Origin: Hyphomicrobiales bacterium
GTDB taxonomy: Bacteria; Pseudomonadota; Alphaproteobacteria; Rhizobiales; Rhizobiaceae
Length of the DNA stretch: 64,000 bases
Assembly (NCBI GenBank): GCA_900467685.1
Contig: UBQX01000001.1
Location: 62,001 to 126,000 of the forward strand
Reading direction: 5' to 3'
In this document: piece after piece, positions 32,751-41,178 of the stretch
Layout of the letters: the number at the start of each line of letters is the position of its first letter
How positions within the stretch are numbered: position 1 is the first letter of the stretch
Program-made: the position numbers and the translations under genes
The notes under the pieces: model-generated
Seen by the model: only the letters and a program-made list of their open reading frames with translations
Told to the model about the DNA's origin: nothing
Databases searched by the model: none

Positions 32751-32825
32751 CGGATAAAAGCCATTACAGACGAATTTGACACGACAGACGCTGCCGGCGC
32801 GGAGCACGATGTTCCGCGTGACGAC

Positions 32826-34142
32826 ATGCGTGCGCTTGTCGTCGTGCCGGTGCTGAAACAGCCGCAGCCGAAAGGCGACACAGCCACCACCGCACCCCGC
32901 AGCAACGAAGCCAAGCTGGAAGAGGCGACCGGGCTTGCCCGCGCCATCGATCTCGAAATCGCCGGCGGCGTGATCGTGACGGTCTCGCAGCCGCGCCCGG
33001 CGACGCTCATGGGCACCGGCAAGGTCGAAGAGATCGGCGAGATGGCGAAGGCCGAGAACGCGGGTCTGATCATCGTTGATCATCCGCTGACGCCAGTGCA
33101 GCAGCGCAATCTCGAACGCGAATGGAAGGCCAAGGTCATTGACCGCACGGGCCTCATCCTCGAAATCTTCGGCCGCCGCGCCTCCACCAAGGAAGGCACG
33201 CTACAGGTCGAACTCGCGCATCTCAACTACCAGAAGGGCCGGCTCGTGCGCAGCTGGACTCACCTGGAACGCCAGCGCGGTGGCGCGGGCTTCATGGGTG
33301 GTCCCGGCGAAACACAGATCGAGGCCGACCGCCGCATCCTGCAGGACAAGATCGTCAAGCTGGAACGGGAACTCGAACAGGTGCGCCGCACCCGCCAGCT
33401 GCACCGCGCCAAGCGCAAGAAGGTGCCGCATCCGATCGTAGCGCTGGTCGGTTATACGAACGCCGGCAAGTCGACGCTGTTCAACCGCATCACCGGGGCC
33501 GGTGTTCTCGCCGAGGACATGCTGTTTGCGACTCTCGATCCGACGCTGCGCCGCATGAAGCTGCCGCAGGGCCGCACGGTGATCCTCTCCGACACTGTGG
33601 GCTTCATCTCCGACCTGCCAACCCACCTCGTCGCCGCCTTCCGTGCGACGCTGGAAGAGGTGCTGGAAGCCGATCTCATCCTGCATGTGCGCGACATGTC
33701 CGATCCGGACAATGCCGCGCAGGCCGGCGACGTCATGCGCATCCTGACCGATCTCGGCATCGAGGGACAGGAGGCGGACGACCGTATCCTGGAAGTCTGG
33801 AACAAGATCGACCGGCTGGAGCCGGAGGCACACGAGGCGATTGCCGACAAGGCCGCCGCAACCGCCAATGTCCGTGCCATTTCGGCCGTGACGGGCGAGG
33901 GTGTCGATGCGCTGCTGGAAGAAGTCAGCCGCCGCATCTCCGGCGTGATGACCATGACGACCATCGACATCGCACCCGAAAACCTGTCGCTTCTCCCCTG
34001 GCTCTACGCCAACGCTATCGTGGACGAGCGGCACGACCAGGAGGACGGATCCGTGAGCCTCGATATCCGGATTTCGGAAGCGGGGGCTTCTGAGCTGGAG
34101 CGGAAGCTCGGAACGGTGAAGTCGAAGAAGGATGAGTGGTAG
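32826..34142 (+). CDS. hflX: Ribosome-associated GTPase HflX
   Basis: HflX is a GTPase that splits stalled ribosomes. The 438-residue protein has the N-terminal HflX domain ([34 protein letters not shown]), the P-loop [14 protein letters not shown] near residue 208, switch [12 protein letters not shown] and the G4 motif VWNKID. The first ATG in frame is at 32826, but the frame upstream to 32751 reads like protein ([19 protein letters not shown]) without a standard start codon, so the true start may be an unusual codon further left. Confidence 0.95.
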   Translation: MRALVVVPVLKQPQPKGDTATTAPRSNEAKLEEATGLARAIDLEIAGGVIVTVSQPRPATLMGTGKVEEIGEMAKAENAGLIIVDHPLTPVQQRNLEREWKAKVIDRTGLILEIFGRRASTKEGTLQVELAHLNYQKGRLVRSWTHLERQRGGAGFMGGPGETQIEADRRILQDKIVKLERELEQVRRTRQLHRAKRKKVPHPIVALVGYTNAGKSTLFNRITGAGVLAEDMLFATLDPTLRRMKLPQGRTVILSDTVGFISDLPTHLVAAFRATLEEVLEADLILHVRDMSDPDNAAQAGDVMRILTDLGIEGQEADDRILEVWNKIDRLEPEAHEAIADKAAATANVRAISAVTGEGVDALLEEVSRRISGVMTMTTIDIAPENLSLLPWLYANAIVDERHDQEDGSVSLDIRISEAGASELERKLGTVKSKKDEW

Positions 34143-34166
34143 GATTGCCGCCGTTCACAGTGCGCT

Positions 34167-34211
34167 TTGATCGCACTGGCTCCTGTGCTATTTTCGGCTT
34201 GAACAGGAGCC
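34167..34211 (+). promoter_or_regulatory. Probable promoter and operator of the parDE module
   Basis: TTGATC (34167-34172) and TATTTT (34189-34194) with a 16-bp spacer form a plausible sigma-70 promoter. A perfect 9-bp inverted repeat, GGCTCCTGT (34178-34186) and ACAGGAGCC (34203-34211), brackets the -10 box just ahead of the antitoxin gene. That is the layout expected for autorepression by a ribbon-helix-helix ParD. A separate 7-bp hairpin (CAGTGCG, 34158-34164; CGCACTG, 34172-34178) overlaps the -35 side. Confidence 0.6.
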
Positions 34212-34217
34212 TCATCC

Positions 34218-34520
34218 ATGTCTGGAACACGCGCGCTCACAATCGAATTGCCTGAAGAGATGGCAGATATGATCGCAGAGAAGGTGCGCTCGGGCGAGTA
34301 TCAGAGTGAGAGTGCCGTCGTTGTCGATGGGCTACTGTCGCTGGGTCTCGAAGACGGGGCGCACGACGCGGAGATCGATCGCTGGATTGAGACCGAGATG
34401 GTTCCAATGCTGGAAGCCATTGATGCCAATCCTTCCTTGCTCATCCCGATTGACGAAGCGTGGGAACAGATCGAAGCTCATATGGATCGAGCCACGAAGA
34501 ATTCAGGCGATCGTGGATGA
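34218..34520 (+). CDS. parD: ParD-family antitoxin
   Basis: A 100-residue protein with an N-terminal ribbon-helix-helix segment (RALTIELPEEMADMIAEKV, then SGEYQSESAVVVDGL), which binds DNA as a dimer, and an acidic C-terminal half that would neutralise the toxin. It sits upstream of a ParE-like toxin with an ATGA overlap at 34517-34520. The inverted repeat over its promoter suggests autoregulation. Confidence 0.9.
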   Translation: MSGTRALTIELPEEMADMIAEKVRSGEYQSESAVVVDGLLSLGLEDGAHDAEIDRWIETEMVPMLEAIDANPSLLIPIDEAWEQIEAHMDRATKNSGDRG

Positions 34521-34804
34521 AACACCGCGTCGTTCTCTCCTCGTCTGCGGTCTCTGATATCAATGAACTTTTTGATTACATCCTGGCTGAAGCGGGCGAG
34601 CGGATTGCGCGAGACTATGTCGGCAAGTTGCGAGACTTCCTGCACCGTTTCGACGTATTTCCAAATCGAGGGACCTTGATCAACAGCGAAAGCAATACGA
34701 GACGTATCGGCTACGAGCGTCGCGCAACAGTGATTTTCAGGGTCGAAGATGATCAGGTAACGATCCTGCGTGTCTACCATAGAGGCCGCGATATCGAGCT
34801 TTGA
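34517..34804 (+). CDS. parE-tox: ParE/RelE-family toxin
   Basis: A 95-residue toxin of the ParE/RelE superfamily: KHRVVLSSSAVSDINELFDY at the N terminus, a central FPNRGTL and the C-terminal strand pattern RIGYERRATVIFRV followed by VTILRVYHRGRD. ParE toxins usually poison DNA gyrase; RelE relatives cut mRNA, and the sequence does not decide between them. Unlike the module at 21.6 kb, this frame is intact. The symbol here only distinguishes it from the topoisomerase gene. Confidence 0.9.
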   Translation: MKHRVVLSSSAVSDINELFDYILAEAGERIARDYVGKLRDFLHRFDVFPNRGTLINSESNTRRIGYERRATVIFRVEDDQVTILRVYHRGRDIEL

Positions 34805-34836
34805 AAGCTGACCCTGCGGCTGTCCGCACGCAACGA

Positions 34837-35325
34837 TCACGAACTTCTGTGATTTCCTCGCAACAGCATCAATGCTCCTATGACGCCGAAGAAGCCGCAC
34901 AGCGCGAGCGAGACACATGCTCCCAGAAAGGCAAGCGCCAATTTTAGGGGAGCAGTTCCTGAAGCGGAGCAGACGATCAGGCTATCAGTCCCCGCAAATG
35001 CAAAATTGCCCGGCAGCGCCATTTTGTAGAAAAAGTAAATGGTAGCCAAGTGTATGATCAAACTAGCGGACAACGGCTTCCAACCTTTTGACAATGTCGC
35101 GACGCACGCAACAAGTGCCAGCAGCAACAACAGCGCGAACACAATATGGAGCATGGCAGCTACAGCTCCGAGGACTAACTTTAGGCCCTCGCTGCAATCT
35201 TGAAATCTTATGCTAGTTGTTGCCCAAGCGCCGAGACCGCTTAAATAAAACACCGCGAATATGAGAATTGGAGCGAGCGCTGACGCCAGGAAAATCTTGG
35301 TGCTCGTCATCTTATCGAGCTTCAT
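34837..35325 (-). CDS. Hypothetical membrane protein with four helices
   Basis: A 162-residue protein with four predicted membrane segments (about residues 10-33, 50-75, 83-103 and 125-150). I do not recognise the family. Its base composition is more AT-rich than the flanks. The start ATG at 35325 follows GGGGAAAG and overlaps the mazG 3' end by 14 bp; an ATG at 35310 is the alternative. Position after mazG suggests co-transcription, with no functional clue. Confidence 0.65.
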   Translation of the reverse strand: MKLDKMTSTKIFLASALAPILIFAVFYLSGLGAWATTSIRFQDCSEGLKLVLGAVAAMLHIVFALLLLLALVACVATLSKGWKPLSASLIIHLATIYFFYKMALPGNFAFAGTDSLIVCSASGTAPLKLALAFLGACVSLALCGFFGVIGALMLLRGNHRSS

Positions 35326-36151
35326 GTCTTTCCCCGTTCAACCACTTCGCCTCAACCCATAACGCCTCCATCCGCTCCAGCGAAGCCGCGACAATATCCT
35401 CTCCTGACGCTTCAAGAGACGTCTCTATATATCTGAATCGCTTGCGAAACTTCGTGTTTGTTCCGCGCAGCGCCATCTCCGGATCCGCGCCCACATGCCG
35501 CCCGATGTTGACGGTGGCGAAGATGAGGTCGCCGAGTTCGTCGGCGACAGCGGCCTGGTTTCCTTCCGCCAGAGCCTCGCGGAGTTCGCCGATTTCCTCC
35601 TCAATCTTGTCGAGAATGGGGGCGGCCTCCTGCCAGTCGAAGCCGACCTTGGCGGCCTTTTCCTGGATCTTCAGAGCCTCGGTCAGCGCCGGGAAGGAGC
35701 GCTGGACGGAGCCGAGGAGACCCTGGTTTGGCTCGACATAGCCGGCCTTGGCGCGGCGTTCGGCGCGTTCGCGCTTTTCTTCCTGCTTGATCTCATCCCA
35801 CTGCGCCTTCACGGCGCCAGGCGTATCGGCGTCGGAGACGGCGAAGACATGCGGGTGGCGGCGGATCATCTTGCGGGTGATGGCTTCCACGACGTCGCCG
35901 AAAGAGAATAACCCTTTTTCTTCAGCCATTTGGGCGTGGAAGACCACCTGCAGCAGGAGGTCGCCGAGCTCCTCGCAGAGGTCGCCCATGTCCTTGCGCT
36001 CGATGGCGTCGGCGACTTCGTAGGCCTCTTCGATCGTATAGGGCTTGATGGTCTCGAAATTCTGTTCGAGGTCCCAGGGGCAGCCGGTCACGGGGGTGCG
36101 GAGCGCCGACATGATTTCGAGGAGGCGGGAGATGTCGCGCGAGGGTTCCAT
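35312..36151 (-). CDS. mazG: Nucleoside triphosphate pyrophosphohydrolase MazG
   Basis: MazG hydrolyses NTPs to NMPs and pyrophosphate, cleaning the nucleotide pool. The 279-residue protein has the two-domain arrangement: CPWDLEQNFETIKPYTIEEA with EVADAIERKDMGDLCEELGD near the N terminus (metal-binding ExxE...ExxD), and a second domain with EIGELREALAEGN and VADELGDLIFATVNIGRH. The frame extends to a GTG at 36166, but the ATG at 36151 follows TGGAA at good spacing. Confidence 0.95.
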   Translation of the reverse strand: MEPSRDISRLLEIMSALRTPVTGCPWDLEQNFETIKPYTIEEAYEVADAIERKDMGDLCEELGDLLLQVVFHAQMAEEKGLFSFGDVVEAITRKMIRRHPHVFAVSDADTPGAVKAQWDEIKQEEKRERAERRAKAGYVEPNQGLLGSVQRSFPALTEALKIQEKAAKVGFDWQEAAPILDKIEEEIGELREALAEGNQAAVADELGDLIFATVNIGRHVGADPEMALRGTNTKFRKRFRYIETSLEASGEDIVAASLERMEALWVEAKWLNGERHEAR

Positions 36152-36172
36152 GGAGTTTCCAGTCACGGGGGA

Positions 36173-36766
36173 TCAGTTCAGCGGAATGGCGTTGGCGGAC
36201 TTGCTCGCCTGGTAGACATTAGACAGCCGGTCATATTCCGTCTTGATGCGCGCTGTCTGCTCCTGAAGGGCTGCGCGCTTTGCTTCCGGCGAGGCGGCGA
36301 CGAGATCGCCGAGATAGAAGCTCTTCCAGAAGGCGTTCTGGCGGTGATAACCGCCGGCGTCGAGGCCGTAAAGTTCCTTCATGATCTTCAGGTCATGCGG
36401 AATGGCGAAGGCGTCGCGGCTGTCTTCGTGGCTGTAGAAATAATAGTAGTTGTCGAAGCCGGCCCAGGTGATCGCGGACATGCACATGGTGCAGGGCTCG
36501 TGGGTCGAGAAGAAGATCAGGTCCTTGGTGTTCTTCTCGCCCGGGCGTTCGTAGAACTGTTTCAGCGTGTGGACTTCGCCGTGCCAGAGCGGGTTTTCGA
36601 TCTCGTTATTGGTGCCGGCAATCACCAGCGAGAGGTCGGATTTCTTCAGGATTGCCGCGCCGAAAACCTTGGCTCCGCTGTTGACGCCCTTGTGGGTGAG
36701 CGGCAGCACATCCTTCTCCATGACATCGAGCAGGCGAGCGGCAATGACCTCGGGCGCGTAATCCAT
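36173..36766 (-). CDS. Nucleoside/cytidine deaminase-family protein
   Basis: A 197-residue zinc-dependent deaminase of the CDA/dCMP superfamily. The catalytic HxE motif is LWHGEVHTL near residue 63, and the two zinc-binding Cys are in STHEPCTMCMSAITW near residue 90. The C-terminal half differs from the short guanine/tRNA adenosine deaminases, so the substrate is open. An AAGGA precedes the ATG at 36766. It lies just upstream of mazG on the same strand, which suggests a shared role in nucleotide-pool quality. Confidence 0.87.
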   Translation of the reverse strand: MDYAPEVIAARLLDVMEKDVLPLTHKGVNSGAKVFGAAILKKSDLSLVIAGTNNEIENPLWHGEVHTLKQFYERPGEKNTKDLIFFSTHEPCTMCMSAITWAGFDNYYYFYSHEDSRDAFAIPHDLKIMKELYGLDAGGYHRQNAFWKSFYLGDLVAASPEAKRAALQEQTARIKTEYDRLSNVYQASKSANAIPLN

Positions 36767-36977
36767 CAAGCAGTCCTTTCATGGTTTGGAAGTGACTCGA
36801 CGTTATTGAGCCATATGCTCGCTGTAAATCGTGCGGAGGCCGGACCGGGCGGATTTGCTCAGAAAGCTTTTGTTCGGGGCAAAGAAATATCCTCTCCGCG
36901 CCGCATCCGCATTTCTGTTCCTTCCGGTTTTCCCTTTGAAAAGAGAAAATTCTGCCAAAGTCGAAACAGGCGCATTC

Positions 36978-38414
36978 ATGACTGCAAGAGAAGACCAGCT
37001 TTCGGTGTTTCCGGCCTTCTTCCTCGTGGCGGGCAAGGTGGCGCTCGTCTATGGCGAGGGCGACGAGGCCTATGCAAAGGCGCGGCTGCTCGCCAATACG
37101 CAGGTTGAGATCGTTGTGGCGGCTGACGCGCCTGAAAAGGCATTTGCGGATTTCATCGCTACCCATTCACTGCGCTGCGTTTCGCCTGCTGAAGCCGATG
37201 CGCTGATGCATCAGGCCGTTCTGGTATTCGCCGCGACGGGCAACGAGGCGGAAGATCGCGGGATTGTCGACCGCGCACGCGCCTTGAAAATTCCTGCCAA
37301 TGCGGTCGACCAGCCCGACTATTGCGATTTCTTCACACCCGCGCTGGTGAACCGCGCGCCGCTGGCTGTCGCCATTGGCACCGAAGGGGCGGGGCCGGTC
37401 CTAGCGCAGATGGTGCGCGCCGCCGTCGACCAGATGCTCTCGCCCTCGCTCGGGCGCCTTGCGCGTCTCGCCATAAATTATCGCGAGCGCGTGGAACAAA
37501 AGATCCCCAAGGGCGTTTCACGTCGCGTGTTCTGGCGCCGGTTCTTTTCCGGCGCGGTTGCTGATGCCGTGGCTAACGGCAACGCAACGCTCGCCACGGC
37601 CGAGGCGGATCGTCTCCTGAGCGCCTCGGCCGGTTTGCCCGGCCATGTCTGGCTTGTGGGTGCCGGTCCCGGTGCCGAAGATCTCCTCACGCTGCGCGCC
37701 CAGCGCGTCATGATGGAAGCCGATGCGATCGTTTACGATGCGCTGGTTCCGCAGGCTGTGGTCGATATGGGCCGGCGCGATGCCGAGCGCATACCGGTCG
37801 GCAAGCGCAAGGGCTGCCACTCGAAGTCTCAGAACGAAATCAACGATCTGCTGGTCGAACTTGGCAAAGCAGGTAAACGCGTCGTTCGGCTCAAGTCCGG
37901 CGATCCGCTAATCTTCGGCCGTGCTGCTGAAGAGATGGCGGCGCTGCGCGAAGCGGGCGTGACCTACGAGATCGTCCCCGGCATCACCTCGGCCTTTGCC
38001 GCAGCTGCCGATTTCGAACTGCCACTGACGTTGCGCGGCGTTGCCTCATCGCTCGTCTTCACCACCGGCCACGACATGACCGGCGACGTGCTGCCCGACT
38101 GGGCGCGGCTCGCCGTATCCGGCGCGACCATTGCGGTCTATATGGGCCGCACGGTTGCCGCCTCCGTCGCCGAGCGGTTGATTGCCGGCGGCATGCCGCG
38201 CGAGACGACGGTTGCCGTCATCGAGAATGCGAGCCGGCGCGAGGCGCGGCTTTTCCACGGCACGATTGCCGATCTGCCGAGCCTGCAGCATTTCGACGAG
38301 CTGACCGGCCCGGTCATGGTCGTCATCGGCGAGGCCGTCGCCGGAGCCAATTTCGAGAAATCCACGCCGCTTGCCTTCGCAGCCCAGCGGCAGCCTGTCT
38401 CCATGGGAGTTTGA
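36978..38414 (+). CDS. cysG: Siroheme synthase CysG
   Basis: CysG makes siroheme for sulfite reductase. The 478-residue protein has an N-terminal precorrin-2 dehydrogenase/ferrochelatase part (FPAFFLVAGKVALVYGEGDE, NAVDQPDYCDFFTPALVN) and a C-terminal uroporphyrinogen III methyltransferase domain from about residue 222 (VWLVGAGPGAEDLLTLRA, VRLKSGDPLIFGRAAEE, ITSAFAAAADFELPLT). The frame is open from 36831, but conserved sequence begins at the ATG at 36978. It opens the sulfite-reduction operon and ends directly before the DUF2849 gene. Confidence 0.96.
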   Translation: MTAREDQLSVFPAFFLVAGKVALVYGEGDEAYAKARLLANTQVEIVVAADAPEKAFADFIATHSLRCVSPAEADALMHQAVLVFAATGNEAEDRGIVDRARALKIPANAVDQPDYCDFFTPALVNRAPLAVAIGTEGAGPVLAQMVRAAVDQMLSPSLGRLARLAINYRERVEQKIPKGVSRRVFWRRFFSGAVADAVANGNATLATAEADRLLSASAGLPGHVWLVGAGPGAEDLLTLRAQRVMMEADAIVYDALVPQAVVDMGRRDAERIPVGKRKGCHSKSQNEINDLLVELGKAGKRVVRLKSGDPLIFGRAAEEMAALREAGVTYEIVPGITSAFAAAADFELPLTLRGVASSLVFTTGHDMTGDVLPDWARLAVSGATIAVYMGRTVAASVAERLIAGGMPRETTVAVIENASRREARLFHGTIADLPSLQHFDELTGPVMVVIGEAVAGANFEKSTPLAFAAQRQPVSMGV

Positions 38415-38415
38415 C

Positions 38416-38721
38416 ATGATCTACAAGGTTCTCACCGCCAACCGCCTCGGCGACGGCATTGCCGTCTGGCTGAATGCCAATGGCGAGTGGACGACCTCGC
38501 TGCAGGGCGCGCTTGTCGCCCGTCACGCGGAAGCCGAAGCCTCGCTGGAAGCGATCGGCAAGCGCGACTTTGCCGCCAACAAGGTTCTTGACGTCAACCT
38601 CGTGGAAGTGGAAGAGGACGGCGAAACCATCCGCCCCATTCGCCTGCGCGAGCGCATCCGCGCCGAAGGCCCGACGGTTGGTTATGGCGAGAACGCCTAC
38701 GCCCCGACGCGCGCCGCATAA
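38416..38721 (+). CDS. DUF2849 protein of the sulfite-reduction operon
   Basis: A 101-residue protein of the DUF2849 family (YKVLTANRLGDGIAVWLNAN, then LDVNLVEVEEDG and ENAYAPTRAA at the end). It begins one base after the cysG stop codon and precedes cysI, the context in which this family is regularly found. Biochemical role unknown; a small accessory for siroheme or sulfite reductase assembly is an inference from position only. Confidence 0.9.
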   Translation: MIYKVLTANRLGDGIAVWLNANGEWTTSLQGALVARHAEAEASLEAIGKRDFAANKVLDVNLVEVEEDGETIRPIRLRERIRAEGPTVGYGENAYAPTRAA

Positions 38722-38732
38722 GACATTTTTAC

Positions 38733-38775
38733 GCAATTCCGGACGGAAAACCCCTTACACTTTCCCCGGAATTGC
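38733..38775. repeat. 10-bp inverted repeat directly before cysI
   Basis: GCAATTCCGG (38733-38742) and CCGGAATTGC (38766-38775) are perfect inverted copies with a 23-nt spacer. The right arm ends five bases before the GAGGAG ribosome binding site of cysI. It could be an intercistronic mRNA hairpin or a regulator site within the operon. Confidence 0.8.
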
Positions 38776-38788
38776 TTGAGGAGACACC

Positions 38789-40459
38789 ATGTACCGTTAC
38801 GATGAATTCGACCACGCCTTCGTTTCCGCGCGCGTCGCGCAGTTTCGCGACCAGGTGGAGCGGCGTCTGTCCGGCGAGATCGCCGAGGATGCGTTCCGCC
38901 CGCTGCGCCTTATGAATGGCGTCTATCTCCAGCTTCACGCCTACATGCTGCGCGTTGCCATCCCCTATGGCACGCTGAATTCCAAGCAGATGCGGATGCT
39001 GGCGCATGTCGCGCGCAAGTATGACCGCGGCTACGGCCATTTCACCACGCGCCAGAACATCCAGTATAACTGGCCGAAGCTCTCCGACACGCCGGATATC
39101 CTGACGGACCTCGCCTCCGTCGAGATGCATGCGATCCAGACCTCGGGCAATTGCATTCGCAACGTCACGGCCGACCATTTCGCCGGCGCCGCCGCCGACG
39201 AGGCTGCCGATCCGCGGCCTTACGCGGAAATCCTGCGCCAGTGGTCGTCGGTCCATCCGGAATTCTCCTTCCTGCCGCGCAAGTTCAAGATCGCCGTCAC
39301 CGGCGCCGAGCACGACCGTGCAGCCATCCAGGTCCACGACATTGGTCTGCAGCTGAAGAAGAACGACGAGGGCGAGCTCGGATTTGCGGTGTGGGTCGGC
39401 GGCGGGCAGGGGCGTACGCCGCTGCTGGCCAAGAAGATCCGCGACTTCCTGCCGGAAGAAGACCTGCTCTCCTACACGACCGCCATCGTGCGCGTTTACA
39501 ATCTCCATGGCCGCCGCGACAACAAGTACAAGGCGCGCATCAAGATCCTCGTCCATGAAACGGGCGTCGAGGAACTGACGCGCCAGATCGAGGCCGAATT
39601 CGTGCATCTGAAGGATGGCGAGCTGAAGCTGCCCGATCAGGATATCGCGGCCATCACCGACTATTTCGCACCGCCGGCTCTGCCGGAACGTGCCGAGGGC
39701 TGGGCCAGCCTTGCCGCCTGGAAGAAGGCGGACGAGGGCTTTGCGCGCTGGGTTCAGCAGAACGTGCATCCGCACAAGAACCCCGACTATGCCTCCGTCA
39801 CCATCTCGCTGAAGCCGATCGGCGGCATTCCGGGCGATGCGACGGATAGTCAGATGGATCTGGTGGCCGATCTCGCGGAAGAATATGCCTTCGACGAGAT
39901 CCGCATCAGCCACGAGCAGAACATCATTTTCCCGCATGTGGCGATTGCCGATCTGGAGCCGCTTTACCGGGCGCTGCAGCCGGCCGGTCTCGGTACGGCC
40001 AATGCCGGCCTGATCACCGACATCATTGCCTGTCCGGGGCTCGACTATTGCGCGCTGGCCAATGCCCGGTCGATTCCGGTCGCGCAGGAGCTTTCGACGC
40101 GCTTCGGTTCGGCCGAGCGTCAGGCGGAAATCGGCGAACTCAAGATCAAGATTTCCGGCTGCATCAATGCCTGCGGCCACCACCATGTCGGCCATATCGG
40201 CCTGCTGGGTGTTGAGAAGAAGGGCGCGGAACTCTACCAGATCACGCTGGGCGGTTCGGCGGACGAGAACTCGTCGATCGGTGAGATCATCGGTCGCGGC
40301 TTCGAGCCGGAGAAGGTGACGGATGCGGTCGAGACCGTCGTCAACACCTATCTCGCCATCCGCACCAACGCCTCCGAGCGCTTCATTGACACCTATCGCC
40401 GGGTTGGCCCGCAGCCGTTCAAGGACGCGCTATACGGTCCTTCCTCCAAGGCCGCCTGA
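38789..40459 (+). CDS. cysI: Sulfite (or nitrite) reductase hemoprotein subunit
   Basis: A siroheme and [4Fe-4S] reductase of 556 residues that reduces sulfite to sulfide in cysteine synthesis. N-terminal conserved parts are YGHFTTRQNIQYNWPKL and IQTSGNCIRNVTADHFAG. The cluster and siroheme ligands are two Cys in IACPGLDYCALANARS and two in KISGCINACGHHHVGHIG. Ferredoxin-type nitrite reductases share these motifs, but the siroheme synthase upstream and the ferredoxin reductase downstream favour sulfite. TTGAGGAGACACC precedes the ATG. Confidence 0.94.
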   Translation: MYRYDEFDHAFVSARVAQFRDQVERRLSGEIAEDAFRPLRLMNGVYLQLHAYMLRVAIPYGTLNSKQMRMLAHVARKYDRGYGHFTTRQNIQYNWPKLSDTPDILTDLASVEMHAIQTSGNCIRNVTADHFAGAAADEAADPRPYAEILRQWSSVHPEFSFLPRKFKIAVTGAEHDRAAIQVHDIGLQLKKNDEGELGFAVWVGGGQGRTPLLAKKIRDFLPEEDLLSYTTAIVRVYNLHGRRDNKYKARIKILVHETGVEELTRQIEAEFVHLKDGELKLPDQDIAAITDYFAPPALPERAEGWASLAAWKKADEGFARWVQQNVHPHKNPDYASVTISLKPIGGIPGDATDSQMDLVADLAEEYAFDEIRISHEQNIIFPHVAIADLEPLYRALQPAGLGTANAGLITDIIACPGLDYCALANARSIPVAQELSTRFGSAERQAEIGELKIKISGCINACGHHHVGHIGLLGVEKKGAELYQITLGGSADENSSIGEIIGRGFEPEKVTDAVETVVNTYLAIRTNASERFIDTYRRVGPQPFKDALYGPSSKAA

Positions 40460-40471
40460 GAAAGATCTGAC

Positions 40472-40975
40472 ATGACGAAAATCTGGAAAGAAACCGGCTT
40501 TGTCGAGAACGACGCCTGGGCGCTGCCCGTCGAGGGCGAAGCTCTGCCGGAGGGTACGCGGCCGATCCTGGCGCTGGGCGAATTCCTGGAGCAGATGGAC
40601 GCCAGCAACGAAGGCGGTTTCGGCGTTCTGATTGCCCCGGCCGATGACGTGACGGCGCTAGCACCGCATCTGGAACGCATTGCGCTTGTGGCGCTGGCGT
40701 TTCCCGCATTCAACGACGGCCGCGCCTTCAGCCATGCCTCGCTGCTGCGCGGCCGGCTTGGCTATGACGGCGAGGTGAGGGCGGTCGGCGATGTTCTCAT
40801 CGACCAGATCCCGCTGATGATCCGTTGCGGCATCGACAGCTTCGCCGTCAAGAACCCCACCGCCCTGAAGCGTCTCGCCGAAAATCGCCTGCCGGGGATC
40901 GATCTCCACACCCAGCCGGCCTTCAAGTCAGCAGAAGGGGGCCAAGGCTATAGCTGGCGCCGCAAGGCCTCGTAA
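40472..40975 (+). CDS. DUF934 protein of the sulfite-reduction operon
   Basis: A 167-residue protein of the DUF934 family, regularly found after cysI in proteobacteria. Features are FPAFNDGRAFSHASLLRGRL and VLIDQIPLMIRCGIDSFAVK; the protein is soluble with no membrane segment. It begins 12 bp after the cysI stop, so it belongs to the same operon. Function is not established; an electron-transfer or assembly role is a guess from position. Confidence 0.9.
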   Translation: MTKIWKETGFVENDAWALPVEGEALPEGTRPILALGEFLEQMDASNEGGFGVLIAPADDVTALAPHLERIALVALAFPAFNDGRAFSHASLLRGRLGYDGEVRAVGDVLIDQIPLMIRCGIDSFAVKNPTALKRLAENRLPGIDLHTQPAFKSAEGGQGYSWRRKAS

Positions 40976-41001
40976 GTCGGCACGCTTGTCTCCCATCATT
41001 G

Positions 41002-41038
41002 ATGTATCTCAAATACGGAATGTGTATTTGAGATACAT
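41002..41038. repeat. Perfect 15-bp inverted repeat upstream of fpr
   Basis: ATGTATCTCAAATAC (41002-41016) and GTATTTGAGATACAT (41024-41038) are exact inverted copies around a 7-nt spacer. AT content is far above the surroundings. No T-run follows, so it does not look like a terminator. It lies 141 bp before fpr and 27 bp after the DUF934 gene, in a position suited to a regulator binding site. Confidence 0.92.
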
Positions 41039-41178
41039 TGATGACGCGAAGGGCAGCAAAGCATTCTCCGTCCGGCGGGAGAAATGAAACAGGAACGCTT
41101 CACCGGCGGCCGGAAATGTAATATCTGCCTCTCAAACTCAAGTTTGTCTGCGGCACGCCCACCCGGATTGGATCAAGA

